From NCBI RefSeq assembly GCF_008801835.1, contig NZ_VZOW01000014.1, positions 62,001-126,000 on the forward strand: a stretch of DNA of 64,000 nucleotides, read 5' to 3'. Numbering within the stretch: position 1 is the stretch's first letter; every line of letters begins with the position of its first letter. The translations under genes were made by a program, and so were the position numbers. Of this stretch, positions 54,085 through 62,748 are shown piece after piece. The notes beneath the pieces are model-generated. The model was not told where the DNA came from and ran no database searches. It saw only the letters and a list, made by a program, of their open reading frames with translations. Source of the DNA: Cupriavidus pauculus (lineage in GTDB: Bacteria; Pseudomonadota; Gammaproteobacteria; Burkholderiales; Burkholderiaceae).

Positions 54085-55103
54085 GCTTCGAGCGCGCGTC
54101 GCAGCCGCCTTGCAATATCGGCGCGCAGGGCGGCTGGCGCTACCACCTCGACCGCGTCAGCGCGTTCCAGCAGCAAATTGCTCAGCGAAACCGACGGTGT
54201 GACGGTGGCTTCCAGCATGAAGCCGCCGACCATATCGGTGATTACCTGGTCTTCCGAGAACTTCAGTTCCCGGAACGGGCTGACGAAGCCACCCTCCTCG
54301 CGCACGCGCAAGACCAGCTTCACGGGTGGTTCGGAGAAGAACTCGAAAGTCCGTTCTTCTCTGACGTATGCATCGAGCGAAAATGCCGCGTCGCGTGCCA
54401 GCACGGCGTCGCATGCCGCCACGGCGTGAATCCGGTCCATGCGCAACAGGTGCCGCTTGGTGCCGCCTTCGGTGCGCGGGCGGTCGGCTACCAGATACAG
54501 GACCGGGCCTTTTTCCACCAGCGCCAGTGGCAGAACGGTGAACTGCCGGGGCTCCAAGGTGGATGTCCGGCCATTTTGATAGTGAATCTCGATGCAACCA
54601 TCCCGATAGAGCGCGTCGAGTACGGCATCGAGTACGCCTGCGCGAACCTGCGGCGCGATCAGCGGATAGCGGCCATCGAGCCGTGTCGTCTTGTCCATCC
54701 ACGCCCGTGCCGCCGTCAGCCGCGTCGCCGCCGCGCTCTCTTCCAACACGCGCACGGCGCCGTCGAAGTAGTCCGTCAGGCCATCGGCAACCGTGGCAGG
54801 CATATGCGCGTTGGCCAGTTGCCTCAATTTCAGCAGTGCCACGGCCAGGTCCACCGGCGGCCGCAGCGCATCCTTGTTGACCGCGCCAGTCGACATGGCA
54901 CGCCATTCGCGATTGGTGTCTTCGCCACGGCGCTGCGCCAACTGCTGGACTTCCAGCTTCAGAAAAGAGCGGGTCACCTTTTTCGGATACGCGGAAGCCT
55001 CTCGCGCGATGACCTCTCGCACCAGATCGCCCGACCGCTGCCACCGTCCGGCATGCGACCGAAGCACCTTCAACACCAAGTAGTCAAAATCGCCCAACGG
55101 CAT
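54027..55103 (-). CDS. WYL-domain transcriptional regulator
   Basis: A 358-residue protein. Its N-terminal about 110 residues appear helical with a winged-helix character (DYLVLKVLRSHAGRWQRSGD), followed by a WYL domain (about 175-255; CIEIHYQNGRTSTLEPRQFT, ALVEKGPVLYLVADRP, HLLRMDRIHAV) and a C-terminal WCX-like extension (VSLSNLLLERADAVEVVAPA). WYL proteins bind nucleotides or nucleic acids and often control defence loci. The usual start is taken at 55103 (MPLGDFDYLVLK), since the upstream extension is low complexity. Convergent overlap with the unknown gene. Confidence 0.85.
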   Translation of the reverse strand: MPLGDFDYLVLKVLRSHAGRWQRSGDLVREVIAREASAYPKKVTRSFLKLEVQQLAQRRGEDTNREWRAMSTGAVNKDALRPPVDLAVALLKLRQLANAHMPATVADGLTDYFDGAVRVLEESAAATRLTAARAWMDKTTRLDGRYPLIAPQVRAGVLDAVLDALYRDGCIEIHYQNGRTSTLEPRQFTVLPLALVEKGPVLYLVADRPRTEGGTKRHLLRMDRIHAVAACDAVLARDAAFSLDAYVREERTFEFFSEPPVKLVLRVREEGGFVSPFRELKFSEDQVITDMVGGFMLEATVTPSVSLSNLLLERADAVEVVAPAALRADIARRLRRALEAYGHADSSTGADIERSGPG

Positions 55104-55197
55104 GGTTAGCGGGGAAAAATGCGGGGCGACCAATTTAGGCGACGACAGACCTTCGTGTCTATCCCACCGTGGCGGGTGCGGCCACAAGCGACCCGAA

Positions 55198-56139
55198 TTA
55201 CCGCTCCTGGCGCAACGCCGCCAAGGGCGTCTGCTGTCCCGAAATTGCCGCGGAGGCGGCAATAACCAAGTCGGCAAAGCGCCGCTCATCGTCGGCACCG
55301 TGCCAACGCGGTTTGGCTACAGCAATGTTGATCGCGGCATGCGCGACGCCGCTGCGATCGACCACTGCAGCCGCTACGGAGTGGTCGCCCAGAAGGTATT
55401 CCTCCTGGGTGAACGCGTATCCGCGCTCGCGAATGGCGCATAAGCGAGCCAGAATCTCCTCGGGCTGCGTCACGGTGAGGCGTGTGTATTGCACAAGTTG
55501 AGACTTGCGCAAAATATCTGCCACGTCGCCATCGGCTAACGTCGAGAGCATTGCCAATCCCGGCGCAGTACAGAACGCGGGCATACGCGAGCCAACCTGG
55601 AAATTGCGGGATAGCACATGGCGACTGACAATTCGGGACACGAACACCACGTCGGCTTCGTCCAGAACGCTCAGGTTGGTAGCTTCTTCCGTGTCCAGGG
55701 CGAGTTGCTGCACGTAGGGGAGCGCTCTCTCGAGCATCTCGTTCGAGGCGACGTAGTGGTATGCAAAGTCCAGCAACCGCGGCGACAACTCGTATTTTTT
55801 GGTCCCTTCATCCCGGCGAAGATAGCCGAGCGACGTGAGCGTAAAGGCAAAGCGTTGGATCGCGCTGATGTCCAGCCCGGTGAGCGCCGATATCTGCGAG
55901 AGGGACAAATGGCGTCGAGAGGCATCAAACGCCATCAGTACCTTCAGCGCGCGTTCCACCGCCGTCACATAGAGTTTGGAGTCCGCCGGCGAAGGTACGT
56001 CAGCCGATACCTGTGGCGCGTCCGGCGTTGCGTCGGACGCTGCACCGACTTGCTGGGTGTTGATTTTCTTGGCCATGAGCCCGCTGAGGAAAGTGGTTCG
56101 ATTCGGGGATGTATCCGGCATTTTATCGTTGCCTGGCAT
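55198..56139 (-). CDS. IclR-family transcriptional regulator
   Basis: A 313-residue regulator. After a 60-residue low-complexity leader comes the IclR winged helix (AVERALKVLMAFDASRRHLS and LDISAIQRFAFTLTSLGYL), then the effector domain (RRDEGTKKYELSPRLLDFAY, GYAFTQEEYLLGDHSVAAAV). ATG 56139 has GGGAGAA five bases upstream; a later ATG (MAKKINTQQ) is possible. It is the last gene in the leftward CoA/crotonase run and likely regulates it in response to an aromatic or other carboxylic acid. Confidence 0.88.
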   Translation of the reverse strand: MPGNDKMPDTSPNRTTFLSGLMAKKINTQQVGAASDATPDAPQVSADVPSPADSKLYVTAVERALKVLMAFDASRRHLSLSQISALTGLDISAIQRFAFTLTSLGYLRRDEGTKKYELSPRLLDFAYHYVASNEMLERALPYVQQLALDTEEATNLSVLDEADVVFVSRIVSRHVLSRNFQVGSRMPAFCTAPGLAMLSTLADGDVADILRKSQLVQYTRLTVTQPEEILARLCAIRERGYAFTQEEYLLGDHSVAAAVVDRSGVAHAAINIAVAKPRWHGADDERRFADLVIAASAAISGQQTPLAALRQER

Positions 56140-56178
56140 CTTGTTCTCCCGGTGAACCATTTCCTCGATCATGGCACG

Positions 56179-56970
56179 TCAGCGTCCTGCAAACACCGGC
56201 TTGCGTTTCTGTGCGAACGCAGCCGTCGCATTGCGATAGTCTTCGCTACTCTCTGCCCGTCGGGTGGCTTCGGCAATCGCCTCTTCAGCCGCCTCCAGCT
56301 TCCCTGCGGCAATGGCGTTCAGTTGCAGCTTGATGCCGGCAATGGATAGCGGTGCGCTTTCCATCATGGCGGCTCCATAGCCGATGGCGCCAGCGATGAC
56401 GTCCACGTCGTCACTCAGCAAAGCGTCCAGAAACCCTGCAGCGTGGGCCTCGGCGGCGCCGATCAAGTCCCCCGTATATAACCAGCGCCGTGCCGTGCTC
56501 AGGCCGACCAGATGCGTCAGACGCGTCAATTGGATCGTCGGGTACATCAGGCCGAGCTTTGCCACCGGCACGCCAGCGCGCACGCTGGAGTCGCCGACAC
56601 GGAAATCGCAGCACATTGCCAGACTTAGGCCGCCGCCCACGCAATTGCCACGGACCGCGGCCACGACGGGTACCGGCGTTGCCTGCACTGCCGCATAGGC
56701 TTGCTGAATCACCGCACGATATGCATCGGCAGTTGCCGGATCAGCCATCGCTTCGCGAAACGCGATGATGTCGTGGCCCGCACAAAACTGCCCTTCTGCG
56801 CCGGTGAGTACGACGAGGCGTATCACTGAATCACTCGCAAAGGCCGTGAACGTGTCGCGCAGGTCGGTCCATGCGGCCAGGTCACACGCATTACGACGAT
56901 GCGGCCGGTTGATGGTAACGATTGCGATGCGACCGCTGTCGCGACGCTCGACGAGAATTTCGGAAGGCAT
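56179..56970 (-). CDS. crotonase-family protein lacking the usual glutamates
   Basis: A 263-residue enoyl-CoA hydratase/isomerase-fold protein. The oxyanion-hole loops FCAGHDI and GNCVGGGLSLA are present, but the two catalytic Glu positions of true hydratases are replaced (GGGLSLAM has Ser; VPVAKLGLMYPTIQL has no Glu). It may catalyse another crotonase reaction, such as isomerisation or CoA-ester hydrolysis. It lies 39 bp upstream of the IclR gene and in one run with the Bug receptor and acyl-CoA ligase. ATG 56970 is chosen for its family N-terminus. Confidence 0.85.
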   Translation of the reverse strand: MPSEILVERRDSGRIAIVTINRPHRRNACDLAAWTDLRDTFTAFASDSVIRLVVLTGAEGQFCAGHDIIAFREAMADPATADAYRAVIQQAYAAVQATPVPVVAAVRGNCVGGGLSLAMCCDFRVGDSSVRAGVPVAKLGLMYPTIQLTRLTHLVGLSTARRWLYTGDLIGAAEAHAAGFLDALLSDDVDVIAGAIGYGAAMMESAPLSIAGIKLQLNAIAAGKLEAAEEAIAEATRRAESSEDYRNATAAFAQKRKPVFAGR

Positions 56971-57085
56971 AACTATGATTCCTGAAACAGCCGCTGCGCA
57001 GCGGCTGATGTTGGTTCTTTCCTGCACTATAGGCCGGCAGCGCAGACAAACGCGACCGGATGCCGTCCGGCCGCATCCGCTCGCC

Positions 57086-58111
57086 TCATTGCGCGGTGAT
57101 GTGCGTTTCCTGGATGACCTTTGCCCATTTGGCCACCTCGCCACGCACCCGGAGTTCGGCCTCCTCCGGCGTTGTCATGACGATGTCGATGCCTTGCGCT
57201 TGGAAACGCGTCTTCACGTCCGGCATCTGCAACGACTTCTGTAACTCGGCATTCATTCGCGTGATGATGCTCTTTGGTGTGCCGGTCCGGACCAGCACGC
57301 CATAGGTCGACGGCACTTCGAAGTCCTTGAGCCCCGCCTCGGTGGCGGTGGGCACGTCAGGCAGTACGCCGACGCGGCGCGGCGTGGCGACCGCCAGTGC
57401 CTTGAGCTTGCCGGACCGCAGCGCACTGATGGCGGTCGGCGCCGTGGCGAACATCACCTGGATCTGTCCGCCGAGAAGGTCGGCAATGGCCGGCGCAGCG
57501 CCCTTATAAGGGACGTGCAACAAATCAACTTTCGCCTGGCGCTTGAACATTTCAGCGGCCACGTGCTCGATCGAGCCATTGCCAGAAGAACCAAACGCGA
57601 TCTGCCCGGGCTTGGACGCCGCCAGTTTGATCAGCTCATGAACACTCCCGACTGGCAACGAACTATTCACCAGGAGCACGATCGGCAGGTTGCCCACCAC
57701 GGCGACCGGCGTGAAATCGCTCAGGAGGCTATAGCCGTTGCTCGCCTGGAGAAGCGTGGCGTTGATCGAATACGAGGTTAGCGCCGCCATCAGCAACGTA
57801 TAGCCATCGGCCGGGGCCTTGGCCACTTGCTGGGCGCCAATGTTGCCGGAGAAGCCGGGCTTGTTATCCACCACCACTGGCTTGCCCAGCCCCTCCGACA
57901 ACTTTTGGCCTAGCGCGCGGCCCACCACATCCACCGCGCCACCCGCGGAATACGGCACCACGAAGCTGATCGGCTTATCGGGCCACGCCGGTTGTGCCAG
58001 CGCCTGCCCCGGACTCGCGACCGCGCCGAACAGCGCAGCGGTCGACAACGCAACGGCACGGGTAGTCCGGGTCACCCCGGCGGCAAAAGAACTGCATGCG
58101 AGCGAAAGCAT
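57086..58111 (-). CDS. tripartite tricarboxylate transporter receptor (Bug/TctC)
   Basis: A 341-residue periplasmic binding protein. The signal peptide is ALSTAALFGAVASPGQALAQ; the mature protein begins with WPDKPISFVVPYSAGGAVDV, the Bug hallmark, and continues IGAQQVAKAPADGYTLLMAA, LLHVPYKGAAPAIADLLGG and TEAGLKDFEVPSTYGVL. No TctA/TctB permease genes are near, as is common for Bug expansions in Burkholderiales. The ligand is probably a carboxylate taken up for the CoA ligase upstream. ATG 58111 is preferred; weak ribosome site. Confidence 0.9.
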   Translation of the reverse strand: MLSLACSSFAAGVTRTTRAVALSTAALFGAVASPGQALAQPAWPDKPISFVVPYSAGGAVDVVGRALGQKLSEGLGKPVVVDNKPGFSGNIGAQQVAKAPADGYTLLMAALTSYSINATLLQASNGYSLLSDFTPVAVVGNLPIVLLVNSSLPVGSVHELIKLAASKPGQIAFGSSGNGSIEHVAAEMFKRQAKVDLLHVPYKGAAPAIADLLGGQIQVMFATAPTAISALRSGKLKALAVATPRRVGVLPDVPTATEAGLKDFEVPSTYGVLVRTGTPKSIITRMNAELQKSLQMPDVKTRFQAQGIDIVMTTPEEAELRVRGEVAKWAKVIQETHITAQ

Positions 58112-58234
58112 TTTGCTACTCACTTTGTATTGATCGTTGAAATGAACGATCGTCAATCACCAGCCAGCGTCATCAGGCGCCGACCACTTGGTGTTGTGCT
58201 GGCCTGGCAGCGGGCCCTACGGGTTTGTATGGCT

Positions 58235-58259
58235 GCAGACGACTGTCCAGTTCGTCTGC
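58235..58259. other. hairpin-forming inverted repeat between ligase and Bug receptor genes
   Basis: GCAGACGA and TCGTCTGC, perfect 8-bp arms with a nine-base loop CTGTCCAGT. There is no T-run, so it is not a clear terminator. The stretch CTGTCCAGTTCG (58243-58254) matches twelve bases of the inverted repeat at 53168-53194. Confidence 0.5.
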
Positions 58260-58311
58260 GGCCATCGCCCCTGTTTCTTATGTGCGGTTGTGCAGCGTCT
58301 AGCTGGCGCAG

Positions 58312-59964
58312 TCAGGACGTCTTCTTGCCGATCTTGTATCCGGTCTGTTCCAGGTCCCAAACACCGGTCAGGTCGCGCGACAGCAGCTTCTTCTGGATGC
58401 GCTGGGTCGGCGTCTTCGGAAACTCGTCGATGAAAGCGATGTAGCGCGGAATCTGGAAGTACGGCATGCGCGTCTCGCACCACTGGACCAGCGCCATCGG
58501 ATCCAGCACACGCGCCACGCCTGGCGCATCGCTGCGCGGGCGGATGAAGATCTTCAGTTCGTCCTCGCCCAGGTCGCTTGGCACGCCCACCAGCGCGCAC
58601 TCCTCCACGTCGGGATGCTCGCCGATGACGCGCTCCACTTCCCACGCGGAAATATTGATGCCACGCCGGCGCACCGTGTCCTTCTTTCGGCCGGCGAAAT
58701 ACAGGAAGCCCTTTTCGTCGCGCCGGGCCAGATCGCCGGTACAGAACCAGTCGCCGCGCATTGCCGTTGCCTGCGCCTCGGGGTTGCGGAAGTAGCCCAG
58801 GAACTCCAGCCCCGGCACCCGCGCGCGGACAACGATTTCCCCGGGTTCGCCCACCGGCACGCTGCGGCCCTCGTCGTCGGTGAGATCCACGTCGAAGTAG
58901 TCGAGCGGCTTGCCCACCGATCCAGCCGGGCCGGCCGGGTTGACCGTCACGAAGGTGATCATCTCCGAGAGCCCGTAGCCTTCACGCATCTCCACGGCGA
59001 AGCGCTGCGAGAACGCCGACCACAGTTCGGGCGGACAGCCGCCGCCCCACGCCACCTTGACCTTGTGCTCGCGATCGTTGTCGCGCGGCGGCTGCTTGAG
59101 AAGCATCGGCACGACGCTGCCCAGGTAATGGATATGCGTCACGCCGTGGCGCCGCACGTCGTCCCAGAAACGCGATGCGCTGAAGCGTTCGACCATGGCC
59201 AGCGTGGTGCGCCCGATGAGAGCGGAAATGATCACGGCCACGCCGGCGCCGTGGTGCAGAGACTCCCAGAGCAGGAACACGTCATTGGGCTGCGCACCCG
59301 TCAATCGCAGAATGCCCATCGGGCCGGCCCGCAGCGTGCGATCGGACTTCAGCACGCCCTTCGGCGCGCCGGTGGTGCCAGAACTCGGGGTGAGCGCAAG
59401 AATAGTGTCGGCGGTGGGCACCGCATCGGCGCCGAGTGCTGGCGGCTCAGCGGAGAGTTCGGCAAACGCGCCGAACTCGTCCTGGCCCTCATGCTCGCCG
59501 CGCCAGATCACGGTGCAAGCGTCGATCCTGCCGCCCAGCGACGCCACTTCCGCCGCGTACTCGGCATCGGCCACCAAGCCATGCGGGGCAAACTGCTCGA
59601 ACAGGTGCTCCAGCGCCGCGCCACGCAGGTGCACGTTCACTGGCACGCGCACCAGCCCGAGCCGCGCCAAGGCAAAGATTGCGACGATGTGATCGGGATG
59701 GCTGGGCAGCATCAACGCCACGCGGTCGCCGGGCTGCAAGCCACGTGCACTCAGCCCGTTCGCCACCTGGTTGACCTTGCGATCGAGCTCCGCCACGGTC
59801 AGAGCGGTCTCGCCGAAATAACAATAGACATGCTCTGGCGTTTCGCGGGCACGGCGGGCAAGGAGCGCCGAAATGGTCTCGTCGCCAACGGGATCGATAT
59901 CAATGTGCTGCGCCACGCCATCAGCGCAGTCATCGGGAGAAGAGGGATTCACGGTATTCGTCAT
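58312..59964 (-). CDS. acyl-CoA/aryl-CoA ligase (ANL family)
   Basis: A 550-residue AMP-forming ligase. P-loop-like motif LTPSSGTTGAPKGVL at about 191-205, A8 region WFCTGDLARRDEKGFLYFAGRKKD, GINISAWEVERVIGEHPDV and the C-terminal lysine motif PKTPTQRIQKKLL. The closest class is CaiC-like crotonobetaine/carnitine-CoA ligase and acid CoA ligases. It converts an acid, ATP and CoA to the acyl-CoA. It lies between two crotonases and a Bug receptor. Start 59964 follows an upstream frame that looks non-coding. Confidence 0.92.
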   Translation of the reverse strand: MTNTVNPSSPDDCADGVAQHIDIDPVGDETISALLARRARETPEHVYCYFGETALTVAELDRKVNQVANGLSARGLQPGDRVALMLPSHPDHIVAIFALARLGLVRVPVNVHLRGAALEHLFEQFAPHGLVADAEYAAEVASLGGRIDACTVIWRGEHEGQDEFGAFAELSAEPPALGADAVPTADTILALTPSSGTTGAPKGVLKSDRTLRAGPMGILRLTGAQPNDVFLLWESLHHGAGVAVIISALIGRTTLAMVERFSASRFWDDVRRHGVTHIHYLGSVVPMLLKQPPRDNDREHKVKVAWGGGCPPELWSAFSQRFAVEMREGYGLSEMITFVTVNPAGPAGSVGKPLDYFDVDLTDDEGRSVPVGEPGEIVVRARVPGLEFLGYFRNPEAQATAMRGDWFCTGDLARRDEKGFLYFAGRKKDTVRRRGINISAWEVERVIGEHPDVEECALVGVPSDLGEDELKIFIRPRSDAPGVARVLDPMALVQWCETRMPYFQIPRYIAFIDEFPKTPTQRIQKKLLSRDLTGVWDLEQTGYKIGKKTS

Positions 59965-60074
59965 GGAGTCATCGGCGTCCTGGCGGCACGCCGGCTGCTG
60001 CAGTGGATCAGGAATTGGTGTGGCGCAAGGTGGCGACAATCGTCGGCCCGATGCCTGGCGGCCTGGGGAGCACC

Positions 60075-60860
60075 TCAAGCGTTGGATGCCGCAGCGCGCC
60101 GGCGCGCGCGTTCCTCGAAAAACGCTTCCATCATGCGCGCTGGCTCGCCGGACGCATACGATTCGCGATGGATACGGATGCCCGCGTTGATCGACTCACG
60201 AAAACGCTGTTCGGTCATTTCACGCAGCCAGGCCTTGTCGAGTCGCATTGCCAGCCGAGGTTTGGCGGCAAGATCGGCGGCGATGGACAATGACCGCTCC
60301 AGCACCTGCTCGCGCGGCACCAAGTGGTGTACCAGACCAATGTCGAAGCACTCCTGCGCCATCATCATGCGCCCGGTCAGCGTCAGCTCGATGGTGCGTG
60401 ACATGCCCAGCATCTCGTTCATGATCCAGGGTCCCGTTACGCTGGCAATGCCCGCATTGATCTCGGGCTGGCCCATCTGCACGTCGCGATGAGCCACCCG
60501 GATATCGCCCAGCAGCGTGACCTGGAAGGCCGAGCCCGCCGCGGTTCCGTTGAGCGCCATGACCAGTGGCTTAGGCAGGCTGCGCAGCGTGTCGTAAAAA
60601 GTTTCCCATTCCCGCAGCCAAACTTCCGCGCGTTCCTCATCGAAATCGTGCGCCTCTTCCAGATCCTGCCCCGCAGAGAATGCGCGCTCGCCTGCTCCGG
60701 TCATGACGATCGCCCCGATGGTGTCGTCGGCCGCAAATTCCGCCAGGGCGACGAGAATTTCCCCACGCATCGCCGTGTTCCATGCGTTCAGCCTCTCCGG
60801 ACGGTTTAGGGTCAAAATCCCGACCGCATCTGATCGCTCTGTTTTAATGTACGTCGCCAT
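60075..60860 (-). CDS. enoyl-CoA hydratase/isomerase family protein
   Basis: A 261-residue crotonase. LNRPERLNAWNTAMRGEILV, the oxyanion loop GERAFSAGQDLEEAHDF, and NGTAAGSAFQVTLLGD. The second catalytic Glu is kept in QPEINAGIASVTG; the first position (GSAFQV) is not Glu. It starts 110 bp upstream of the acyl-CoA ligase gene and is first in the leftward operon. ATG 60860 selected for the family start MATYIKTERSD; the 60926 extension is not homologous to it. Confidence 0.9.
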   Translation of the reverse strand: MATYIKTERSDAVGILTLNRPERLNAWNTAMRGEILVALAEFAADDTIGAIVMTGAGERAFSAGQDLEEAHDFDEERAEVWLREWETFYDTLRSLPKPLVMALNGTAAGSAFQVTLLGDIRVAHRDVQMGQPEINAGIASVTGPWIMNEMLGMSRTIELTLTGRMMMAQECFDIGLVHHLVPREQVLERSLSIAADLAAKPRLAMRLDKAWLREMTEQRFRESINAGIRIHRESYASGEPARMMEAFFEERARRRAAASNA

Positions 60861-61179
60861 ATGTTTAGTGCCTAGCAATAAATAGATAGTGCTGTGAAAT
60901 ATATTCGGCATCGACGGCGCACGCAACCAGAACGAATTCAGGGATTACCCTTAGAGGGCCGAGCACTGCGGAACACGGCGCTTCGCTGCACACCATAGAA
61001 GCCCAGTGCGGTTCGTTGCAGCGCCCCGCAGTGGTGCAAAAAATTCGATATTTGCCAAATAAACGAAATTTGCGGCATGATCGCTGCGCGAATCGGTCGC
61101 CCCAACATAAAGACCGATCTATATCGACCAGCCTGGTGTTCTGCACTGCCAAGGCGTCGGCCAAAAATTACGGACGGGT
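60861..61179. other. non-coding divergent promoter region
   Basis: 319 bases between the crotonase and the beta-propeller lipoprotein genes, divergent. A marked A/T-rich patch at 61041-61071 holds an imperfect inverted repeat (AAATTCG ... CGAAATTT). No RNA gene or small coding sequence is convincing. Confidence 0.45.
61041..61071. promoter_or_regulatory. A/T-rich imperfect palindrome
   Basis: AAATTCG and CGAAATTT flank a core ATATTTGCCAAATAAA; the arms differ by one inserted base. It is the only A/T-rich patch in the divergent gap and may be an operator for the IclR-controlled operon or the lipoprotein gene. Confidence 0.3.
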
Positions 61180-62562
61180 ATGAAGGCTTACAAGATATTG
61201 GCCGCCATCGCTGCGGCCGCCGCGCTGTGCTCCTGCGGCGGAGACAACAACGGCGATAGCGGGACGGCAGCCACGGCACCGCCGCAGCAGACCCCACCGG
61301 TCACGACGCCCGCGGTCCCCCAGGACCCTGCTGGTCCTGTTTCCCTGTCGATCTCCGTGACGGTGACCGGCTTGCTGGGCAAAGGTCTCGTCGTGCAAAA
61401 CAATGGTGCGGACACGCTCACGTTCGACGCGGATGGACACGCGGCATTCGCCACGCCCGTCGCGCAGGGCGGTGCGTACGCGGTTACCGTCATGAAGCAA
61501 CCAGCCTTGCCGGCGCAGATCTGTACGGTCGATGGGGGAGCCGGGACCGCGGGATCCGCCCCGGTGGCGGTCACCGTGACCTGCGCGGCGCGCACGCGTC
61601 TGGCCATCGTCACGTCGCTGTCCAGCACCGCTATCCTCGCCGGCGATCCGTCCACCGGCGCATTCACTGCGACGGGCTATAGCGTGCCGATCGGAGGGCT
61701 CTTACCTCCTACGCTGTCCCGTACCGGTGATTTTCTATATTTGACGGATATCGTCGCCAATACCGTGCGGGCCTACTCCTTGGATCCCATGAGCGGGGCA
61801 CCCACGTTGCTGCCCGGCTCGCCATTCGCGACCGGAGGTGTCGGGCCGCAAGCCGCGGCCATGGCTCCGAACGGCAAATTCCTTTACGTGGCAAACAGAG
61901 ACTCGAATACCCTTGCCATCTTCGCGGTGGACGAATCGACGGGCGCGCTGACGTTAGCGGGGCAAGTGCCGACAGGTGCCACTCCCTTATCTGTCGCTGT
62001 CTCACCGAACGGGAAAAATCTCTACGTCTGTAACTACCTGGCAAACACCATCTCGGCCTACATCGTCGATGCCAACACTGGCATGCCGGGAGCAGGGACT
62101 GCGTTTGTGACGCCGTCGCCGCGGTTTATGGCGATCGACCCGACCGGCAAGTTTATGTATGTCACAGGCGGAAACAGCAATCTCGTCTACGGCTTCACGA
62201 TCGACGCCACGACAGGCGCTCTGATCGCAATGAGCGCGCCATTCTCAGCGGGAAATGGTGCGTCGTACCTCGCTATCGAGCCGGCGGGAAAATTTCTGTA
62301 CGTGACCAACGAGAGCGACGGCACCGCATCGTCCTTCGCTATCAACACCGGCTCGGGTGCGCTGACCGAGATCCTGCCACGCGCCGCCGCGGGCATCTTG
62401 CCGGAAGGCATTGCCGTGAGCCCGACTGGCCAGTACGTCTATGTGGCCGCCCAGGCCGATCGCTTGGTCAAGCAGTTCGCCATCGACGCCACGAACGGAG
62501 GCTTGTTGCCCCGATCGAGTACATCAATGAGTACGCTGCCGTTGGGGATTGTCATCAGGTAA
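61180..62562 (+). CDS. beta-propeller lipoprotein (lactonase/YncE-like)
   Basis: A 460-residue exported protein. The signal ends in a lipobox-like ALCSC (Cys19), then a low-complexity Pro/Thr linker and a beta-sandwich segment, followed by repeats of 40-45 residues (KFLYVANRDSNTLAIFAVDE, GKNLYVCNYLANTISAYIVD, GKFLYVTNESDGTASSFAIN) that form a seven-bladed propeller of the 6-phosphogluconolactonase-like/YncE type. No catalytic residues are evident. Probably a surface-binding or scaffolding lipoprotein. Confidence 0.88.
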   Translation: MKAYKILAAIAAAAALCSCGGDNNGDSGTAATAPPQQTPPVTTPAVPQDPAGPVSLSISVTVTGLLGKGLVVQNNGADTLTFDADGHAAFATPVAQGGAYAVTVMKQPALPAQICTVDGGAGTAGSAPVAVTVTCAARTRLAIVTSLSSTAILAGDPSTGAFTATGYSVPIGGLLPPTLSRTGDFLYLTDIVANTVRAYSLDPMSGAPTLLPGSPFATGGVGPQAAAMAPNGKFLYVANRDSNTLAIFAVDESTGALTLAGQVPTGATPLSVAVSPNGKNLYVCNYLANTISAYIVDANTGMPGAGTAFVTPSPRFMAIDPTGKFMYVTGGNSNLVYGFTIDATTGALIAMSAPFSAGNGASYLAIEPAGKFLYVTNESDGTASSFAINTGSGALTEILPRAAAGILPEGIAVSPTGQYVYVAAQADRLVKQFAIDATNGGLLPRSSTSMSTLPLGIVIR

Positions 62563-62748
62563 CACGGTAGCGCGTGATACAGGCCGCAGATGCGGCGAAA
62601 GTGGCGGCGGTCGGCAGCGGGATACCGACCCGGCGGTCCGCCATTGGCACTTCATCAAGGCTGTTCCCGGCTCGAACACAGGCACTGAGCCAGGGGCTAT
62701 TACTCTTCGTTTGTATTCGCCAGTTGCTGCCGAAACCCGGCTGCCCGA

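Noticed and set aside
58615..60492. 625-codon plus-strand open frame opposite the acyl-CoA ligase
   Set aside because: Antisense to the ligase and a crotonase; no domain seen.
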